A stretch of DNA of 64,000 bases, from contig OU015654.1 of assembly GCA_907165275.2 (NCBI GenBank), positions 947,501 to 1,011,500 of the forward strand, given 5' to 3'. Positions 59,394 to 64,000 of this stretch are shown here, one piece after another. The position numbers and the translations under genes were made by a program. Origin of the DNA: Zygaena filipendulae (taxonomy: Eukaryota > Arthropoda > Insecta > Lepidoptera > Zygaenidae). Below the pieces are notes generated by a model. That model searched no databases. It was given only the letters and a program-made list of their open reading frames with translations, and was not told the DNA's origin. Every line of letters starts with the position of its first letter. The stretch's first letter is position 1.

Positions 59394-59632
59394 GCGCCGA
59401 TAAGCAATAATATGTCAACCCACAAATCTACAAAACTACGTTATTGATGCAGAACACTATATTGAGAGCTATAGAAGGTTTTTAATTGTGTCTACCTTAT
59501 TTTACATTGTTTAAATACCAAAAAATTGTTGAACATAAATAAAGTTGATACAAAATGGCGCTATAACTTTAAAACACAATTTACTTAAAACTTCAGTGTG
59601 GGTCAACACACTATTGCCTATCTATGTCTACT
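59394..59632. mobile_element. MITE family B, copy 2
   Basis: AAGCAATAATATGTCAACCC to GGGTCAACACACTATTGCCT and ATCTATGTC, inverse ends. Most diverged copy. Confidence 0.75.
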
Positions 59633-59891
59633 TATGAATTCAATGAAGCAATTTCGGTGATGATTTTTTCCGTCTCTGTAGTCTCTACAACTGATAGCAT
59701 TTGCCTAAGATTGGTTTCCTGCTATTTGTGATAAACTTCCTAGGCCGAGATTCGGTGATGAGTGAAATTTTAAGGACTCGTCTCGTCTAGGCACATTTCG
59801 TTACATGAGAGAGAAGAAAAATATGACGTGGAGAGGTGAGAACTATACTAAAAAACACCCTGTTAATGCTGCACCTGTGAACTGCGTTACG

Positions 59892-60136
59892 TAATTGGAC
59901 ACAGATAAGCAATAACATGTTAACCCACAAAATTAAGTTATTGATTCAGAACGATTTATTGAGAGTTTAGGAACGTTTTTTAATTATGTGTTTATCTTAC
60001 TACATTGCTTAAATATGTAACTAAATATTGAACATAAATAATGTTGACACAAAATGGCACTTCTACTTTTAAAACACGATTTACTCAAAATTTCTCCAGT
60101 GTGGGTTAACACACTATTGCTTATCTATGTCCAATT
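59892..60136. mobile_element. MITE family B, copy 3
   Basis: AATTGGACACAGATAAGCAA to TTGCTTATCTATGTCCAATT; interior TTGACACAAAATGGCACTTC. Confidence 0.85.
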
Positions 60137-60600
60137 AATTTATAGAGTTATAGTTAAAAGCTAACGGTTCAGCTGCGATTTGCAATTATTTCCCGCCAGA
60201 TGATGCTGTAACCAATTCTGTATTCCATCAAATGGTATGACTGCAAAGTAGATATAATTTTGATATTGTTACTTTTTCTAACTAAAAAGTAACAATATCA
60301 AAAGATCAAGAATTATATAAAGATATAACGAAACGAAAACGAAAAATAAAAATTGTATTTAGAATAAGTATAAAGCTGTGTACTAGCCATTAATAAATAA
60401 ATTAAAAAAAAAAAACTAAAGATAATGTTACTACCCAGAGTACCAGAGTATCAGTACAAGTCCTACCGTATAGACATACTTTCAGACCCATTTAGTAGAA
60501 AGCTGTAATTTTGACACTATAAACATACATTTATATAAATATTTTAATCTGAATACTATCTCTATGTAATACCTAAGTCCTAAGTGTAGTGTAACACTTA
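60137..60600. other. AT-rich noncoding DNA
   Basis: A short inverted repeat at about 60255-60301 (TTTGATATTGTTACTTTTT and inverse). Nothing else. Confidence 0.4.
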
Positions 60601-60619
60601 TTATTAAGCTGCAAGTGAA

Positions 60620-60850
60620 CTACCACAGAGCATGCGCAGTACAGAGAGCGCATAGGAACAGTACACCCACTCGCGGCGCGCCGCCGCGCCGCCGGCCGCC
60701 AAATGCGTCCGTTCGGTAGGTCGCGACGCGGTTGGTTTATTTCGTTCACGCCTGCAGGTAAATATAACTCGCACGCTACACGCGTACTACCGTCCGTCTC
60801 ACTTACTATGCGTCGCCAACTCACCGGGAACTCACTTTCAGTGTAGAACC
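60620..60850. promoter_or_regulatory. CpG-rich block, candidate upstream promoter or noncoding first exon
   Basis: Core CGGCGCGCCGCCGCGCCGCC in AT-rich surroundings. Minus-strand reading offers donor-like GGTGAGT and AGTAAGTGAG; plus strand offers CAGGTAAAT. It could be a distal promoter of the vein-like gene about 4 kb upstream, or of a gene facing right. No convincing coding frame. Confidence 0.35.
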
Positions 60851-60859
60851 ACTGACGCT

Positions 60860-61680
60860 AGACGATATTTGTTTTATATTTGTTTAGCGTTTTTTAGTGT
60901 TTTATATTAGAGCGTCTTGCTCATTGGTGTATATGTTTCGGTCAATGTGATAAATGTGGAGAAAGTAATTAATTTTTCATCATGCTGGTCGGCTCCATAT
61001 ATAACATGTGGTAAAATTAGCTGCAAATACACAGGGTTGAAAATATACACCGTTATAAACATGTTCATATTTTTTTAATCCATATAAATCAATCAAAAAG
61101 AAAACAACATGTGAAGGAGCTCACCACTCCATCACTTTACACACACATCGCCGTGCACCGGTATCTTAAGTTCAATGACCTCGATCGAGCTGAACAGCTG
61201 ATCCACCGCTCGCTATCTCCGTGGCGCGTGGCTTGTATACGTATAAGTGAGCTACGTGTATTGTGTACCTTGTGAATGTAATTATAACGAGTTTTCAATG
61301 AATTTATTTTCCTCATATTTTGCAAAACTACCGAACTTACAATATTATTTTTTTGCTTATCCTGTTTGTTTCGTGCATCATACAATCAAGTATCAAGTAT
61401 CGACCAATAGCGGTGTAGGTACCTACTATTGAGATAAATTGCAACTCGGAAAAGGAGTAAGGCCATTCTCTGTTTTGATTTTACGGGTGAATCACTAAAT
61501 TGACGCTTGCGAGTACGTGAGTAACAGTAGTAGTGGTAGTTACGTGCAGGGAGTGCTCTCACCTTTGGGGACCACGTGATCTGTGTGACGTATCGCAGTC
61601 AAAACTCTCCATCACAATATGTATATTGTATATAATCAATTTGCATTAATTCCCCCGTGTCCCTCTGTTCCTAAACTTAA
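60860..61680. other. Noncoding DNA with a high-complexity patch
   Basis: The part 61110-61260 is repeat-free and CpG-containing. No exon recognised. Confidence 0.3.
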
Positions 61681-61684
61681 TCTG

Positions 61685-61870
61685 CTTTATAAATAAAATG
61701 AATATTTGTATGTCTGTCCGCTATGCGTTTCGAAACCATTGGTCCGATTGTGATGAAACTGTGGCGAGTTGTTCTGCCTGCGTCCGGAAAGGTCGAAAAC
61801 AAAAGAATTACCAGCTGTTTCTCTCAATTTCAGTCGTGTTGATTTCAGATTTTCCGCGGGAATAATGATG
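61685..61870 (+). mobile_element. Helitron-like element, decayed
   Basis: TTTATAAATAAAATGAATAT start, TTTCGAAACCATTGGTCCGA core, GATTTTCCGCGGGAATAATG at the right. Confidence 0.5.
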
Positions 61871-62066
61871 AGATGATAGGTATATTAAAAGACGTAAATT
61901 TTCCATAGGTATGTTAAAAATTTTACAAAACAAAAAACACAATTTCGTGGGTTTAATCGATTATCCGAATATGTATTTACTATTTATATTAAACTTTCAC
62001 ATTCATAATAATTAGAAACATTAAAAAAAAAAACACCAGCTAAATGCGAGTCGCACTCGCGCATGA

Positions 62067-62549
62067 AGGGTTCCGTACCATCTACATAAAATATGTATAT
62101 ATATAAAATCCTTGTTCCTGAATGACTGATGGATCAACGCACAGCCTAAACCGCTGATCGTAGAGACCTGAAACTTGGAGGGTGTGTTCTTTGTGTGACG
62201 TAGTCATCCGATAACAAAGGATTGTTGAAAGTTTAACCTCTAAGGAGATGAAAAGGGGTTGAAAAGTTTGTTTGGAACAATTCCGCGGGAACTTCGAAAT
62301 TATTATCTATAAAAACGGCAAAAAATATAATCACGTTTTTTGTGTCCTCCCTTAAATATTTTTTTTGTTCTGTTTTTCAGTATTTGTTGTCATAGCGGCA
62401 AAAGAAATACATCATTTGTGAAAATTCCAACTAACTATCACGGTTCATGAGGTACAGCTTGATGACAGACGGAGAGACAGACAGGCGGACGTACGGACAA
62501 CGTAGTCTTAGTAATAGGATCCCGTTTTACACTTCGGGTGCGGAACCTC
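62067..62549. mobile_element. MITE with GGTTCCGTACC ends, interrupted by a Helitron-like element
   Basis: Left AAGGGTTCCGTACC; right ACACTTCGGGTGCGGAACC. The inner right side has GACAGACGGAGAGACAGACA and GTCTTAGTAATAGGATCCCG, typical of a widespread lepidopteran repeat. Confidence 0.7.
62095..62310 (+). mobile_element. Nested Helitron-like element
   Basis: TATATATAAAATCCTTGTTC start, TGATGGATCAACGCACAGCC, ATTCCGCGGGAACTTCG; matches the reverse of 12081-12322. Confidence 0.65.
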
Positions 62550-63000
62550 AAAAAGCATGTAACATAAAATTTTGTGGCCAAAATAATTTATGAGCATCAT
62601 TTATGCTGTTAACCTCATTCTTAAATTAAATGTTACAGATAAATAGAGATAAAAAATCATTGCATAAAACAACCCTGTTAATTTGCTTGTTGGCTCTTCG
62701 ATTATACGGTTAGTGGTTACTAATATTTGGTCTGAAAAAATAAAAATTAATACTTTATAATATTTTGCGAGCCGTATATAAAGTGTAACATTGTAGTGTC
62801 ACTTAATTAGACCTCGACCACATGTAATGGAGTCGCTTCAAATACTTTCCTTTGTTTATATTTTTAATTTTTTAATACTTTATTTTATTTTCATTTCTTT
62901 AGCGATGCATCAAAAAATGGTTATTAAAAGATATATTAAAATTTCTTCAAAAAGCTTACATCTCTCTCTCTACATATTATAATACAAGAGATATTTTCTT
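62550..63000. other. AT-rich noncoding DNA
   Basis: No gene or intact repeat recognised. Confidence 0.4.
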
Positions 63001-63002
63001 TG

Positions 63003-63230
63003 TGTACAGTGGGCCACATAGACAAGTATACCATCAAAATTATACTGTTTGTAAAACGTCTTTATAACGTTATAAGTTGCCGTTTTTGCAGTTCCAATAT
63101 TCGTTTTTCGCTTGTGTTGGAATTTGGAGCTTGGAGCTGCAAAAACGGCAACTTATAACGTCATAAAGACGTTTTACAAACTGTATAATTTTTACAAGGT
63201 GGTAAACTTGTCTATGTGGCGCACTGTACA
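63003..63230. mobile_element. Palindromic MITE with TGTACAGTG ends
   Basis: 228 bp. TGTACAGTGGGCCACATAGA and the inverse of TGTACAGTGCGCCACATAGA; arms include AACTTATAACGT and AAAACGTCTTTATAACG. Confidence 0.85.
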
Positions 63231-64000
63231 TACCTACCTTATACCTATAGAGTTACCACCGGTACTATATTATACATATAGTATCGTACTATATTTCAGT
63301 CACTGTGGTCTGGAACGCACCCGCAGCGCAGCAAGGGGCAACGAAACGTCAACTGTCAAACTAGCAATAATTTGTAGATGAATACTGCCCGATACATAAT
63401 GATTAAAAATAAATATGTAGATACTATCTTTTCCCTGCATTTCTCAAAAGTGCTATATTTTCGCGCCTTTTGTTCGGAAAAATACTATATTTTTTCCAAA
63501 AAAAGGCAACCCTTCCTACCAATATTAAACTCATAGTTATTATGTAAACGCTATAGAAAGTGCTATTTTTATTGTTTTTTTTTTTAATTAATGTACACAA
63601 GGACAACATAAAAAGGAAAGAAAGTATAAAAGCAATCATGTGCTATACACATAAATATATTTATATGCTATACACATATTATATAATATAGTATCAGTCA
63701 CCATTTTCAATATTTGCCAATTTTTAAGACGCGTGTATTTCACCATTTTTCACACCATAAGATAAAAACACAGCAACAGTTTTAATACAAAATCAAAATT
63801 AGTTATTTCGTCATTTAATAACATCGAATTCGAGTCAACAGCGACCTCTGTGCTGTGAACCTCCGTACACCTGTAAGACGTGCAAAGAATGACGGACAAC
63901 TCTCATTACATTCTCAGTACTGTTTATTGGTTCAATAAGGTTGTTTTTATATAAAGCTGCCGGGTGGCCATGCATTGGTGCCCCGAGCGACGCGCTGTAA
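63231..64000. other. AT-rich noncoding DNA to the window edge
   Basis: ATATGCTATACACATA is repeated at about 63640-63680. No gene recognised. Confidence 0.4.

Overview
This window looks like nuclear DNA from a lepidopteran (moth or butterfly). The evidence is an AT-rich background, very many short non-autonomous Helitron-like elements (5' TC...TAATATTATAAA, GC-rich hairpin, 3' CTAG), a tRNA-derived SINE with an (ATT)n tail, and several terminal-inverted-repeat MITE families. Prokaryotic features (operons, ribosome binding sites, CRISPR) are absent. Most of the sequence is intron or intergenic DNA filled with degenerate transposons, so most long reading frames here are chance or antisense.

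Only one host gene piece is convincing. It is a minus-strand first coding exon at 56747-56327 with a signal peptide, inside a CpG-rich block and ending at a consensus phase-1 splice donor. Its 140 residues fit the region before the Ig domain of the secreted EGFR ligand Vein (neuregulin-like). That assignment is from remembered family pattern, not a search. No Ig or EGF exon was found by reading, so the remaining exons are either far downstream (towards position 1) or outside the window. If the gene is vein, most of positions 1-56320 would be a long first intron or downstream region, and 57-64 kb would be the upstream regulatory region.

At the left edge a second coding segment runs off the window: at least 100 codons on the minus strand, ending at base 1. 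Next to it is a block with ten same-strand TATAG motifs, which suggests the 5' side of a DNA transposon. Two other small frames are worth noting but unproven: 18740-18964 (74 codons, poly(A) signal just after the stop) and 11160-11381 (good Kozak context).

Layout: 0-5 kb transposon edge, Helitron-like copies, a CRE-bearing MITE and a CpG-rich block at 4.4-4.7 kb; 5-12 kb tandem Helitron-like copies and two high-complexity single-copy blocks; 12-15 kb repeats including a SINE and a 410 bp near-perfect palindrome; 15-28 kb mostly single-copy AT-rich DNA with a full SINE, a retroposon tail and a palindromic MITE; 28-53 kb dense and often nested MITEs and Helitron-like elements; 53-64 kb fewer repeats, the vein-like exon, and several high-complexity CpG-containing blocks that may be promoters or enhancers. 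Coordinates of repeat ends are read by eye and may be off by several bases where the terminus is degraded.
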